From positions 1-58,189 of the forward strand of contig NZ_JAHKRK010000025.1 in NCBI RefSeq assembly GCF_019396355.1: DNA of 58,189 nucleotides, written 5' to 3'. The notes under the pieces are model-generated. The model was not told the origin of the DNA, searched no databases, and was given only the letters and a program-made list of their open reading frames with translations. Both the position numbers and the translations under genes were made by a program. The stretch comes from Pseudonocardia nigra. Lineage in GTDB: Bacteria; Actinomycetota; Actinomycetes; Mycobacteriales; Pseudonocardiaceae. Below are positions 7,330 to 16,034 of this stretch, one piece after another; position 1 is the first letter of the stretch; each line of letters starts with the position of its first letter.

Positions 7330-8841
7330 GTGGACCCGGTCACTATCTGGATCTTCTGCCTGGCCACCGCCTGGTTCATCCGCCGCGCCGTGGAAGACGG
7401 CTACGCCGCCGTCCGCGGACGCACGTCGCCGCGGATCGCCCGCCGACAGGCCGCGTACGAGCTGGCGCAGCAGCAGGCCGCCGCAACCGGGACGCCCACC
7501 ATCGGGCAGGCCGCGACCGGTCGCCTCGCCAACCGCATCGCGAACCCGCGTCCACCCGGCCCGTTTCGCCGGTACCTGTCGGGGCTGTGGGAGGACTCGT
7601 GGAACGACGCCGAGGAGCGCCGCGAGGAGAGGCGCCGGCGTCGGGCCGAGCAGCGGCGCGAGCAGGCGGAGCGCGACGCGGAGCAGCGCCGCGAGCAGGC
7701 GGAGCGTGAAGCGGCCGGCCGACCGGACCCGGACGACGCGCTGCGCACGCGCAAGTGCCGCGGGTGTGACGTGCTGGTGGTGGAGCCGCTGGAGTGGTGC
7801 GCCGGCTGCCAGTCCGCCGAGCGCCGGGTCAACGAGCCGCAGCCGGAGCCCGACCCGCGCCGCTGCACCAAGTGCCGCCACCTGGTCGCCGACGTCGGCC
7901 CGCTCGACGAGGTCGGCGAATGCCCGGACTGCCAGGCCGACACCCGGGACGACCTCGCCAACCAGGAACGCCTCGCCGACCTCGACGACGAGCAGGTCGA
8001 CCGGCTCAACGAGCCCGCCAGCTGGAGGGAAACCACCGGCGGCGCACAACGCGACGGCGGCGACCACCACGAAGACCAGGACGGCGACGCCTACTACCGC
8101 CGCTGGGAGCAGCCCCACCCCCGCGTAGACGGCACCTTGCGCACCACCGTCACGTCGTGGGCGCAGGACAACGGGCGGAGGCGCTGGATCGTCACCGAAA
8201 CCGAGTGGCAGTGGGTCGGCAGCAACGACGACGTGCTGTTCGAGGACACCGACGTGTCCGACAGCTCCGAGGACGGGCCCTCCGGCCAGCCATGGCCGAC
8301 CCCCGACGACGTGCGCCGCACCGTCAACGACGCCAGCCCTGCCGATGCTAACGAGACCCCGCTGCTCGACGTTCTGGACGCCACCCTCTGCCCCGGCGGG
8401 TGCGGCACCTGGGTCGTCGGCGGCATGTGCCCCACCTGCGAGGAGCGCCGCGCGCTGCCCTCAGCCGAGACCCCGGAGCCGGACCCGGCCCCGGAAACCA
8501 CCAGGAAGGACACCCCACCCATGAGCACACCCGCCGAAATCAACGGTGACGTCTCCAGCCCGCTCGACGCGCTCGCCTTCGCCACGAGCTGCCTCGACCT
8601 GAACGCAGCGATCATGAACGAGCTCGACGCCATGGCGAACAACCTCGAGGGCGAGGGCGTCGGCGCCGCGTGCATCCAGATCGTCCGCGACGCCTGGGCC
8701 GCGGGCGACCAGTTCGGCACCGCAGCCGCCGGCGCCCGCGACGAGTACGCCCGCCACGTCGCCACCCAGGCCGAGATCGCCGGCGACACCGAGCTCCGCG
8801 ACACCGTCGCCGGCACCTACCTCGACGCCGCCCGCGCCTAA
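7330..8841 (+). CDS. Zinc-ribbon protein with helical C-terminal domain
   Basis: This frame of 503 aa starts at GTG, 2 bases after the preceding stop. It has a short N-terminal hydrophobic segment (VTIWIFCLATAWFI), a long charged coiled coil (about residues 90-135, EERREERRRRRAEQRREQ), then CxxC-rich zinc ribbons (CRGCDVLVVEP...CAGC, CTKCRHL...CPDC) and another at CPGGCG...CPTC. The last 106 residues are a separate helical domain. An in-frame ATG at 8521 after AGGAAGGA could start that domain as its own protein. The ribbons suggest a scaffold that binds protein or DNA. No named family is assigned. Confidence 0.6.
   Translation: MDPVTIWIFCLATAWFIRRAVEDGYAAVRGRTSPRIARRQAAYELAQQQAAATGTPTIGQAATGRLANRIANPRPPGPFRRYLSGLWEDSWNDAEERREERRRRRAEQRREQAERDAEQRREQAEREAAGRPDPDDALRTRKCRGCDVLVVEPLEWCAGCQSAERRVNEPQPEPDPRRCTKCRHLVADVGPLDEVGECPDCQADTRDDLANQERLADLDDEQVDRLNEPASWRETTGGAQRDGGDHHEDQDGDAYYRRWEQPHPRVDGTLRTTVTSWAQDNGRRRWIVTETEWQWVGSNDDVLFEDTDVSDSSEDGPSGQPWPTPDDVRRTVNDASPADANETPLLDVLDATLCPGGCGTWVVGGMCPTCEERRALPSAETPEPDPAPETTRKDTPPMSTPAEINGDVSSPLDALAFATSCLDLNAAIMNELDAMANNLEGEGVGAACIQIVRDAWAAGDQFGTAAAGARDEYARHVATQAEIAGDTELRDTVAGTYLDAARA
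8521..8841 (+). CDS. Possible nested gene: WXG100-like helical protein
   Basis: The ATG at 8521 has AGGAAGGA 9-16 bases upstream and starts a 106-aa helical protein (MSTPAEINGDVSSPL) in frame with the longer ORF at 7330. It is the same length as the next gene's product (8882-9202) and has a similar helix-loop-helix layout. The two may form a pair like ESX/WXG100 partners, although neither has a clear WxG. Whether it is made separately, as a fusion, or both is open. Confidence 0.4.
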   Translation: MSTPAEINGDVSSPLDALAFATSCLDLNAAIMNELDAMANNLEGEGVGAACIQIVRDAWAAGDQFGTAAAGARDEYARHVATQAEIAGDTELRDTVAGTYLDAARA

Positions 8842-8881
8842 CCCGCCACCGCCAGACCGAGCACCAGGGAGACAAACAACC

Positions 8882-9202
8882 ATGACCACCACCATCAACG
8901 GCGCTGACGTGTTCACGCCGCAGGCCGCCGCCGACACCATGCAGGTTGTGGCAGGCGTGTACGCCGACCTGCAGGCATCCATCGAGCAGTCCTGCGGCAA
9001 CCTGTCCAGCGCCGGCGTCAGCGGCGACCCGATCGACATGCTCAGGGCCATGTTCGACGCAGCCACGATCGCCGCCTCCGCGGCGCAGGAGTCCGCCGGC
9101 AAGTTCGATCGACACGTGCAGAAGGTCGCCGACACCGTCGGCTCCGACCCGTCCCTGGCCGGCACTCAGTCGGGCCACTACATGGACCCGGCCGCGCTGT
9201 AG
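8882..9202 (+). CDS. Small helical protein, WXG100-like size
   Basis: The 106-aa product starts MTTTINGADVFTPQ after GGGAGACAAAC. It is predicted to be mostly helical with a central turn (SGDPIDMLRAMFDAATIAASAAQ). It resembles the nested product at 8521-8841 in length and fold pattern, which suggests a duplicated pair. It sits directly before the TraB-like translocase gene. ESX-type substrates often sit near FtsK-like ATPases, but no canonical WxG or secretion motif is visible, so the link is only suggestive. Confidence 0.55.
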   Translation: MTTTINGADVFTPQAAADTMQVVAGVYADLQASIEQSCGNLSSAGVSGDPIDMLRAMFDAATIAASAAQESAGKFDRHVQKVADTVGSDPSLAGTQSGHYMDPAAL

Positions 9203-9305
9203 CTGCCCGGCCAGCCCCCGCACCCACCTCTGGCCTGCCAGGTGGGCGACCGCTCGCGACGGAGCGGGGGCACACCCGACCTGCAACCCCTTGGAAGGGA
9301 GACCC

Positions 9306-11583
9306 GTGGACATCGACCCCGCCCGCGACCCGCGTGTCCCGGGTATCACCGCCGACACCACCCTCGGGGAGATCGCCAGCCTCGTCGCCGACCGCGACAC
9401 CCCCCGGCTCAGGGAGCGCCCCGTCATCGAGACGGTCGAGGACCGGATCCGCTCCGATCTCGCCATCGCGGCCGATGCCCGCGCTCGCCAACTCCCCTAC
9501 CTGGCCACCGCCGCGACCGGTGCCGCCGGCTATGCGGCGTGGGGCTGCGCCGAGCTCGCCACCGCCGTCGGGTCCCCCGGCGCGCACACCGTCATCGTCA
9601 CCGGCACGTGGGCGGCCACCGCGCTGTCGCTGCCAGTGCTGCGGTTCATCTACCGCCACCGCATCCCTGAGGCGTGGCGGCGCCGGTGGTGGCTCTCCGG
9701 TGTCGCCGCGGCCGGGTGGGTCGACGTCGCCGCCGCGACGAGTCCCGCCACGTGGGTCATGACCGGTGCGCTCCTTGGCGGCGCGGCGGCGCTGTCAGCG
9801 CGGTGGGCCGCCGAGCACGAGATCCCGAACCCCAGCGCGATGCGCCAGGTCGTGCTGCCGGCCCCGCCGCCACCGCCCGCGATCGACACCAGCCGCGCCG
9901 CCCTGCTCGAGCAGGCGTGGTACGACCGCGTCGCTGACGGGCCCCGGCCGATCCTGAGCGGTGCGTGGCTCACGAGCCGCACCGAGCTGCCGAACGCGAC
10001 GATGTGGATGGTGCAGACCGATCCCGGCAGCTTCACGTTCGACGAAATGTTCGGGAAGCGCCCGAAGATCGCCGCAGCGCTCGGGATCGGCGTGGCAAGG
10101 TCGTCTTGGAGCGCTACGGCAGCGGCGACAACGACGCAGAGGACGACGAGGGCCGTGCTTGGCTGACGATCGTCACCCGCGACGTCCTCAAGGATGGCGT
10201 GCCCTACGGCGGGCCCCGCTACCACGACGGCCGGATTCCGGTGGGGCTGCACGCCGACGGCACCGGCGAAGCCGAGTACGTCGCCGTCGACGAGGTCGGC
10301 GCCCGCTCTGGCCTCGTCACAGGTGACCCCGGCTCCGGCAAGACGGCGCTGCTCGAGGCGATCGCCATGGCCAAGCGGCACTCCGGCGTGTGGAAGGTCC
10401 TGTTCGGCGACGGCGACCCCGAAGGTGGGTCGTCGCCGACGCTGAACCGGATCGCCGACTGGCCGGAAGCCGGCCCGCATGGCGTCATGCGGCAGCTCCG
10501 CGCGGTCGAGGCGCTCATCAAGGTGCGGTCGCTGCTCAAGCCCACCCTAGTCGCCGCCGCCGGCGGGGAACTGCGGCAGATGCGGCCCGAGGAGGCCAGC
10601 ACCGCGCACGGCGTCCGGGAGATCCGCCCGTGCCGGTCCTTCCCCGGCTACGTGTGGATTCTCGACGAGTTCAACCGGCTCGCGAACGACCCGGTGCTCA
10701 AGGAGGACAACTTCATCGGCCGGATGGAGAACGTGGTGCGGATCGGCCGCAAGTACGGCGTCGTTCTGCTGGTCGGCACCCAGTCGCTGCTCGGCGCGGA
10801 CTACGGCGGCTCGACCCCGCTGCGCGCGTACCTCGCTGCCCGGAACGCCTTCATCATGCGCTCCACCAACCGGTCCGAGCAGCACACCCTGAACGGTGTC
10901 GCGGTCGCGCCCGGCACCTTGCCGAAGGGCGGCGGCTACGCGTACGCCGTCGGCTCGGGTCGGCTGTCGCTGCTGCGGGTGGCGTGGTCGCCCACCATGT
11001 CGGACTGGGCCGCCGAGTTCCCGGTCTGCACGGGCGACCCCGACTGGAGCTCGCGATCTCAAGGCACCGCCCGCAGGGCGACGACGATGCCGGCGCGGCG
11101 CTCGTGGAGCGCATGCAGCGGTTGACCGAGTGGCGTGCTGCCGTCCGCGCGGGGAAGGAGCCGGGCGACGTCGACGGTCAGGACGCCGAGGGTCGCAAGG
11201 TCGCGCCGGTGTCGGTGGGTGGGGCGTCGGTGCCGGCGCCGATCGGCGGCAATGTCATCCACCTGCGCCGACCCCCACCACACACCACGCCACCGCCGGC
11301 AACCGCACCTACCGAGGCATTACCTCCGAAGGCAGTCCAAGTGTTGACCGCGCTCTGCTCCCGACCAGGCCCGTGGCGATCGGCCGAGCTAGTGGAAGAA
11401 ACCCAACTCTCCGGGCCTGACGTGTCGAAAGCACTCGCCGAACTCGTCAAGCGCAGTCTCGCGCACCGACCAACCGGAGTTCAGGGCGTGCATGCAGCTG
11501 GTCCAGCGCCAGGCACCGCGGCTGCCCGACTCCACCCGTCCGCGACCGCCGCCCCTGACCCACTCAACCGAGACCGCGACTAA
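9306..11583 (+). pseudogene. traB: TraB/FtsK-like DNA translocase, broken by three indels
   Basis: The gene starts at GTG after GGAAGGGAG. Its N-terminal part has three hydrophobic segments (9480-9830). After a one-base loss near 10095 the frame changes and gives the ATPase core with Walker A GDPGSGKTAL and a Walker B-like YVWILDEFN. Two one-base gains near 11048 and 11079 (joining DPDW to ARDLKAPPAG to DDDAGAALVE) lead to a C-terminal winged helix (about 11320-11500, LPPKAVQVLTALCSRPGPW). That matches the TraB/FtsK gamma domain, which reads short DNA repeats. TraB proteins move double-stranded DNA between mycelia. With the three shifts it could not be made. Whether these are real or sequencing errors decides if element 1 is mobile. 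Confidence 0.7.
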
Positions 11584-11671
11584 GCGACCCCAGCAACAGC
11601 TGGCACCACGCCCAAGCGACGCCGACACCGGTGCCGCGACGACCCACCCATGCCTTGATCAGGAGCCAATT

Positions 11672-11923
11672 GTGAGTACCCGCAGCAACGCCACCACCCC
11701 CGCCGAGCCCGTCGAGCTGCCCGTCCCGGCGCCCGAGGTGGGGCCGGTCGTGGTCGTAGACCCCGAAGGCCGATGGGTCGCCGTGCAGTTCGACGGCCAA
11801 CTCGGCGGCTACGGCCCCTGGCAGATCCTCGACCGCGACGGCCGCCTGACCCAGCGGTTCACCTTGCCCGCAGTGGACACCCCGCCCGCGCTGCCCTACC
11901 CCGCCGGCGGTGAGGCGGCATGA
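11672..11923 (+). CDS. Small hypothetical protein
   Basis: This 83-aa product starts at GTG after AGGAGCC, near the end of a region where other frames are poor. It has beta-strand-like segments (VVVDPEGRWVAVQF, WQILDRDGRLTQRF), suggesting a small beta domain. The stop overlaps the DnaN-like gene by ATGA. No family is recognised. Co-translation with the clamp hints at a replication accessory. Confidence 0.55.
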   Translation: MSTRSNATTPAEPVELPVPAPEVGPVVVVDPEGRWVAVQFDGQLGGYGPWQILDRDGRLTQRFTLPAVDTPPALPYPAGGEAA

Positions 11924-13107
11924 CCCAGATCGTCCTCACCGGGGCGGTGCTGCACAAGGCCGCCGCGTGGGCGGTGCTGGCCACCTCGACCCGGCCCTCC
12001 GCGCCGGTGCTAGCCGGGCTGCTGCTCGACGCCCCCGACACCAGTATCGGCGGCGGCGAGGCGAGCGTCACCGGATACGACCTGCACACCCGCGCCACCG
12101 TCACCATCCCCGCAACGGTGCTCATCCCCGGCCGGCTGCTGCTGTCCGGGCGGCTGCTGGTCGCGGTGGCCAAGACCGTGGCCCGCGACACCGACGTCGC
12201 CATCACCACCGACCCGCACCTCGGCGTGCTCGTGCGGTGCGGGCGCGCGGAGTGGCACATGCCCGCCCTCCCCATCCAGGAGTACCCGACCCTGCCCGAC
12301 CTCGGCGACCCGCTCGGCACCATCGACCCCGCGCAGCTGCGGCGCGCGCTGGGCCAGGTCCTGCCCGCCCTGGACCGCAGCTCGACCGCCCTGCCTGCGT
12401 TCACCGCCGTCAAGATCGAAACCGAACCCGCCGACACGGATGAGGCTGACCCAGTGCTCACTCTGGTCGGTACCGACCGCTACCGGCTCGCCGCCGCGAC
12501 CATCCCGTGGCAGCCCACCAGCTCCGAAGTGCAGGTGGACGCGCTGGTGCCGTGGGGGCTGCTCGACACCGCGCTACGCGCCATCACCACCACCGGCGGC
12601 ACCGGTGGCGGCGATCCGGACGAGCGAGTGGCGCTGTGCTGCACCGAGCGCGGGTTCGGGCTCGCGACCGGCACCCACCTGGTCACCGGCCGCCAACTCG
12701 CCGAGGAATACCCGGCGTGGCGGCGGTTCCTGCCCGAACCGGGCCCGCACCGCGCGGTGGTCGAGGTGGCCCCGCTCGTGCAGGCACTCGGACAAGCCCT
12801 CATCGCCGTTGACGACGCCCCCTACGTCCTGCTCGCCGTCGACGACGGCCGGATCGAGGTCTCCGCGACCGGCGGCCAGAGCACCGCCCGCGCCGCCGTG
12901 GCGGCCGAACTGACCGGCCCGCCGATCACCGTCAAGGTCAACGCCGGCTATCTGCGTGACGCGGTGGCGCTGCACGGCTGCGATCGCGTCGCGATCGCGT
13001 TCGGCGCCACCGGCAACAAGCCGCTGCTCGTGCTCGGCGACGACCCGGGCTACCGCCACACCGTCGTCCCGGTCCGGCTCGACACACACGAGCGGAGCGC
13101 GGCATGA
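11920..13107 (+). CDS. dnaN: DNA polymerase III beta sliding clamp homologue
   Basis: The 395-aa product fits the DnaN family length (about 370-400 aa) and its three-fold domain build. Recognisable features are the N-terminal ATSTRPSAPVLAG (compare 'IPILG' in DnaN), LVGTDRYRLAAATIPW in the middle (the 'ATDGHRLA' signature) and a C-terminal segment ending HTVVPVRL (compare 'YLIMPMRL'). The clamp would tether a DNA polymerase to the replicating element. It lies in one overlapping operon with the methyltransferase, primase-polymerase and helicase genes. A chromosomal dnaN must exist elsewhere, so this is an extra, element-specific copy, probably diverged to work with the element's own initiation complex. 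Confidence 0.8.
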   Translation: MTQIVLTGAVLHKAAAWAVLATSTRPSAPVLAGLLLDAPDTSIGGGEASVTGYDLHTRATVTIPATVLIPGRLLLSGRLLVAVAKTVARDTDVAITTDPHLGVLVRCGRAEWHMPALPIQEYPTLPDLGDPLGTIDPAQLRRALGQVLPALDRSSTALPAFTAVKIETEPADTDEADPVLTLVGTDRYRLAAATIPWQPTSSEVQVDALVPWGLLDTALRAITTTGGTGGGDPDERVALCCTERGFGLATGTHLVTGRQLAEEYPAWRRFLPEPGPHRAVVEVAPLVQALGQALIAVDDAPYVLLAVDDGRIEVSATGGQSTARAAVAAELTGPPITVKVNAGYLRDAVALHGCDRVAIAFGATGNKPLLVLGDDPGYRHTVVPVRLDTHERSAA

Positions 13108-13193
13108 GCCAGGACAACACGAGCGCAGGCGGCATGAGAGTGGCAGCTGCGGCGGCCGTCGGTCCGGCCAGCGGGCGGGAGGTCGAGCAATGA
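13104..13193 (+). CDS. 29-residue coupling ORF
   Basis: ATG at 13104 overlaps the clamp stop and its own TGA (13191-13193) overlaps the methyltransferase ATG at 13190. It encodes MSQDNTSAGGMRVAAAAAVG and a few more residues. GGGCGGGAGG near its end supplies the ribosome site for the next gene. It may be a coupling peptide rather than a functional protein. Confidence 0.35.
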   Translation: MSQDNTSAGGMRVAAAAAVGPASGREVEQ

Positions 13194-14749
13194 TCACGAT
13201 CGCGGACCTGTTCTGCGGGGCCGGCGGCTCTGGGCTGGGCGCGTCCGTGGTGCCCGGCGTGCAGCTGCGGTACGCGGCCAACCACTGGCGCGCCGCTGTG
13301 GAGACCCACGCGGCGAACTTCCCGGACACCGATCACGACGTCGCCGACATCTCGCAGGTCGACCCGCGCCGCACCCCACGCACCGACATCCTGTGGGCCT
13401 CGCCGGAGTGCACCAACCACTCCGTGGCCAAGGGCCGCCGGCGGCCCACGGTGCAGCCGGACCTGTTCGGGGAGACGCTGCCGGACGAGGCCGCCGAGCG
13501 GTCGCGGGCGACCATGTGGGACGTCCCGCGGTTCGCCGAGCACCACCGCTACCGCGCGGTGATCGTTGAGAACGTGGTCGACGCCGCCCGCTGGGTGATG
13601 TGGCCGGCCTGGTTGCAGGCCATGACCCTGCTCGGCTACCGGCACCGGGTCGTCTACCTCAACTCGATGCACGCCCCCGCGATCGCCGCACCCCGTGCCC
13701 CGCAGTCCCGGGATCGGCTCTACGTGGTGTTCTGGCGCGACGGCCAGTCCGCACCCGAGCTGGACGTGCGGCCCCTCGCCTGGTGCCAGGTGTGCGGGAT
13801 GCAGGTGGCGGCGCGGCAGTCGTGGAAGCGCCCGGACCGTCCGGCGTGGGGCCGCTACCGCGCGCAGTATGTCTACCGCTGCCCCCGACCCGAGTGCCGG
13901 TTCTCGATCGTCGAGCCCTACGTCGACCCGGCCGCCGCCGCGATCGACTGGAAGCTGCGCGGGCAGCGCATCGGCGACCGCGACCGGCCGCTGTCGGCCA
14001 AGACGCTGGAGCGGATCCGGGCCGGGCTGGCCCGCTACGCCGGCAGCAGCTTCCTTGCCACGCACCGCGGCGGCCCGGGCGACATCCGCACGGTGCCGAT
14101 CGGCAGCCCGACCCCAACGTTCACGGCGAGCGGCAACCACCACGGCCTCGTGGTGCCGGTGGAAGGCCGGGAGGGCAAGTCCGCGGCGCCGGTGATGGTG
14201 CCGTTGCGGACGCAGTCGACCCGTGCGGAGACCGCACTCGTCGTGCCGTCGGGCGGCACCTGGAACGAGGACGCCCGGCCGAGTAGCGAGCCGTTCCGGG
14301 CGCGCACCGCGGTGGAGAACGAGGGCCTCGCGTTCATCGCCGAGCTGCGCGGTGGCGGCTCCGACGCCCGCCACGTGCGGGAGCCCCTGGCCACAGTGAC
14401 CGCCTCGGGAAACCACCACATGCTCGTCCGCCACAACTCGAGCAAGGGCGACGGCGGCGAGATGTGCACCCCGGCCACCGAGCCGGCGCGCACTCTCACC
14501 ACCACCGGGCACCAGTCCCTCGTCGGCTGGCCGCGCGACATCCCCGCCGTCGAGGACTGCACATTCCGGATGCTCGAGCCCCGCGAGATCCAGGCCGCGA
14601 TGGCGTTCCGCCGCGACTACCACGTGTTGGGCACCCGCCGCGAACAGGTCCGCCAGCTCGGCAACGCCGTCACCCCACCCGCCGCCGAATTCCTGATCCG
14701 CGCCGTCGTCGATTCGCTCGGCGGCCACTCCGCAGGAGGTGAGCGATGA
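13190..14749 (+). CDS. DNA (cytosine-5-)-methyltransferase
   Basis: The 519-aa product has the C5-methyltransferase motifs in order: motif I DLFCGAGG (residues 6-13, AdoMet binding), motif IV with Cys74 in SPECTNHS (instead of the usual PPCQ), motif VI ENV (127-129), motif VIII PQSRDRLYVV, and the C-terminal RQLGNAVTPP. A zinc-like insert with C-x2-C and C-x4-C (about residues 197-240) lies after motif VIII. It would methylate cytosine, probably to protect the element from host restriction during transfer or to mark its origin. No restriction endonuclease gene is adjacent, so it is an orphan enzyme. Confidence 0.85.
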   Translation: MITIADLFCGAGGSGLGASVVPGVQLRYAANHWRAAVETHAANFPDTDHDVADISQVDPRRTPRTDILWASPECTNHSVAKGRRRPTVQPDLFGETLPDEAAERSRATMWDVPRFAEHHRYRAVIVENVVDAARWVMWPAWLQAMTLLGYRHRVVYLNSMHAPAIAAPRAPQSRDRLYVVFWRDGQSAPELDVRPLAWCQVCGMQVAARQSWKRPDRPAWGRYRAQYVYRCPRPECRFSIVEPYVDPAAAAIDWKLRGQRIGDRDRPLSAKTLERIRAGLARYAGSSFLATHRGGPGDIRTVPIGSPTPTFTASGNHHGLVVPVEGREGKSAAPVMVPLRTQSTRAETALVVPSGGTWNEDARPSSEPFRARTAVENEGLAFIAELRGGGSDARHVREPLATVTASGNHHMLVRHNSSKGDGGEMCTPATEPARTLTTTGHQSLVGWPRDIPAVEDCTFRMLEPREIQAAMAFRRDYHVLGTRREQVRQLGNAVTPPAAEFLIRAVVDSLGGHSAGGER

Positions 14750-15039
14750 GCACCGCGCAGGAACCCCTCGGCCCGCTCGACGAGGCGCCGCGCAACATCC
14801 GCCCGCCGTTCGACCAGCACCGGCCGGACATCGGGGATCTTGGCACCGAGCGGTGGCGGGAGCTGCGCCGCGCCGACGCCGTGGCGGCGATCCGCGAACC
14901 GCTGGCCGGGATTGACCTGGGCACCTACGACGAGCGGATCATCGAGTGGCTCGCCCACGACTACACACCGACCATCGGGGCGATCGTGTCGCTGCTGTAC
15001 CGCGCCCGCCAGGCCGGCCGGGACGAGGCGACCCGATGA
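14746..15039 (+). CDS. Small conserved-looking replication-operon protein
   Basis: This 97-aa protein has a start strongly supported by AGGAGG 6 bases before the ATG. It is predicted to be helical at the C-terminus (YTPTIGAIVSLLYRARQAG). ATGA overlaps join it to the methyltransferase and to the primase-polymerase. No domain is recognised. Its position between a methyltransferase and a primase suggests a DNA-processing accessory role. Confidence 0.55.
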   Translation: MSTAQEPLGPLDEAPRNIRPPFDQHRPDIGDLGTERWRELRRADAVAAIREPLAGIDLGTYDERIIEWLAHDYTPTIGAIVSLLYRARQAGRDEATR

Positions 15040-16034
15040 GCAACACCGCGATGAACAGCACGGCCAACGAGCGGGCACGGCTGCTGCGGGTCGCGCTCAC
15101 GATCGCCGCCCGGGGATGGCCGGTGTTCCCGCTCCGGCCGGGTGGCAAGCGGCCTGCTCTTCATCGCGTAGACCGCTGCCCGAGCACCGGTGCGTGCGCG
15201 GCCGGGCACCTCGGGTGGGAGCAGCGCGCCACCACCGACCCGGACCGGATCCGCCGCGCGTGGAGCATCGGACCGGGCTGGAACATCGGGTTGGCCACCG
15301 GCCCAGCCGGGCTGGTCGTGGTCGACCTCGACGTCCCCGACCCCACCGACCCGAACGACGTGCCCCCGCCGCGGTGGGCGCAGCTCGGCGCCACCTGCGG
15401 CACCGAGGTCCTCGCGCTGCTCGCCGCGCAGGCGGGTCAGCCGTTCCCCGACACGCACACCGTGGAGACGCCGTCGGGTGGATGGCATCTGGTCTTCCTC
15501 GCCCCCACCGGCCCCGACGCACCCGCGCTGCGCAACACCGCCGGGGAGCGGGGCAACGGGCTCGGGTGGAAGGTCGACACCCGCGCCCACGGCGGCTACG
15601 TCGTCGCCGCCGGCTCGGCCACCCCGGCCGGGACATACCGGGTGGTCGACGCGCGGGACCCGGTGCCGCTGCCCGACTGGCTGGTGCAGCGCCTGCGCCC
15701 CACCCCGCCGCCCCCGCCACCGGTGGCACCGATGCCGGTGGGCGGGAGCCGCCACGACCGCTACCTGGCCGCCGCGACCCGCGGCGAGCGGCAGCGGGTG
15801 CTCGACGCCCCACCGGGGCAGCGCAACCACAGCCTCTACCTCGCCTCGGTGGCGCTGGGCCAGCTCGTCGCCGGTGGCGCCCTCGGCGAGCAGGACGCGC
15901 GCGCCGAGCTGCGCGCCGCCGCCGCCCCGCACCTCGCGGCTGGCGCCTACAGCGCGCTGCAAGCCGAGAAGACGATCAGCTCCGGCCTGCGGGCCGGTGC
16001 CCGACGGCCCCGCCGACTCGGAGACGCCGCATGA
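15036..16034 (+). CDS. Bifunctional DNA primase/polymerase
   Basis: The 332-aa product has the primase-polymerase (Prim-Pol) fold motifs: GWPVFPLRPGGKRP near the N-terminus, the acidic metal-binding pair in LVVVDLDV (Asp97 and Asp99), SGGWHLVF (catalytic His) and GGYVVAAGS. Residues 220-330 form a helical accessory domain. It would prime and extend DNA at the element's origin. It overlaps the helicase-like gene by ATGA, and together they make a replication initiation pair of the type found in some actinomycete integrative elements. Element 2 has a homologue at 38474-39370. Confidence 0.85.
   Translation: MSNTAMNSTANERARLLRVALTIAARGWPVFPLRPGGKRPALHRVDRCPSTGACAAGHLGWEQRATTDPDRIRRAWSIGPGWNIGLATGPAGLVVVDLDVPDPTDPNDVPPPRWAQLGATCGTEVLALLAAQAGQPFPDTHTVETPSGGWHLVFLAPTGPDAPALRNTAGERGNGLGWKVDTRAHGGYVVAAGSATPAGTYRVVDARDPVPLPDWLVQRLRPTPPPPPPVAPMPVGGSRHDRYLAAATRGERQRVLDAPPGQRNHSLYLASVALGQLVAGGALGEQDARAELRAAAAPHLAAGAYSALQAEKTISSGLRAGARRPRRLGDAA

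Noticed and set aside
12938..14728. A 596-codon leftward open frame
   Set aside because: It is antisense to the C5 methyltransferase and has no recognisable domain.
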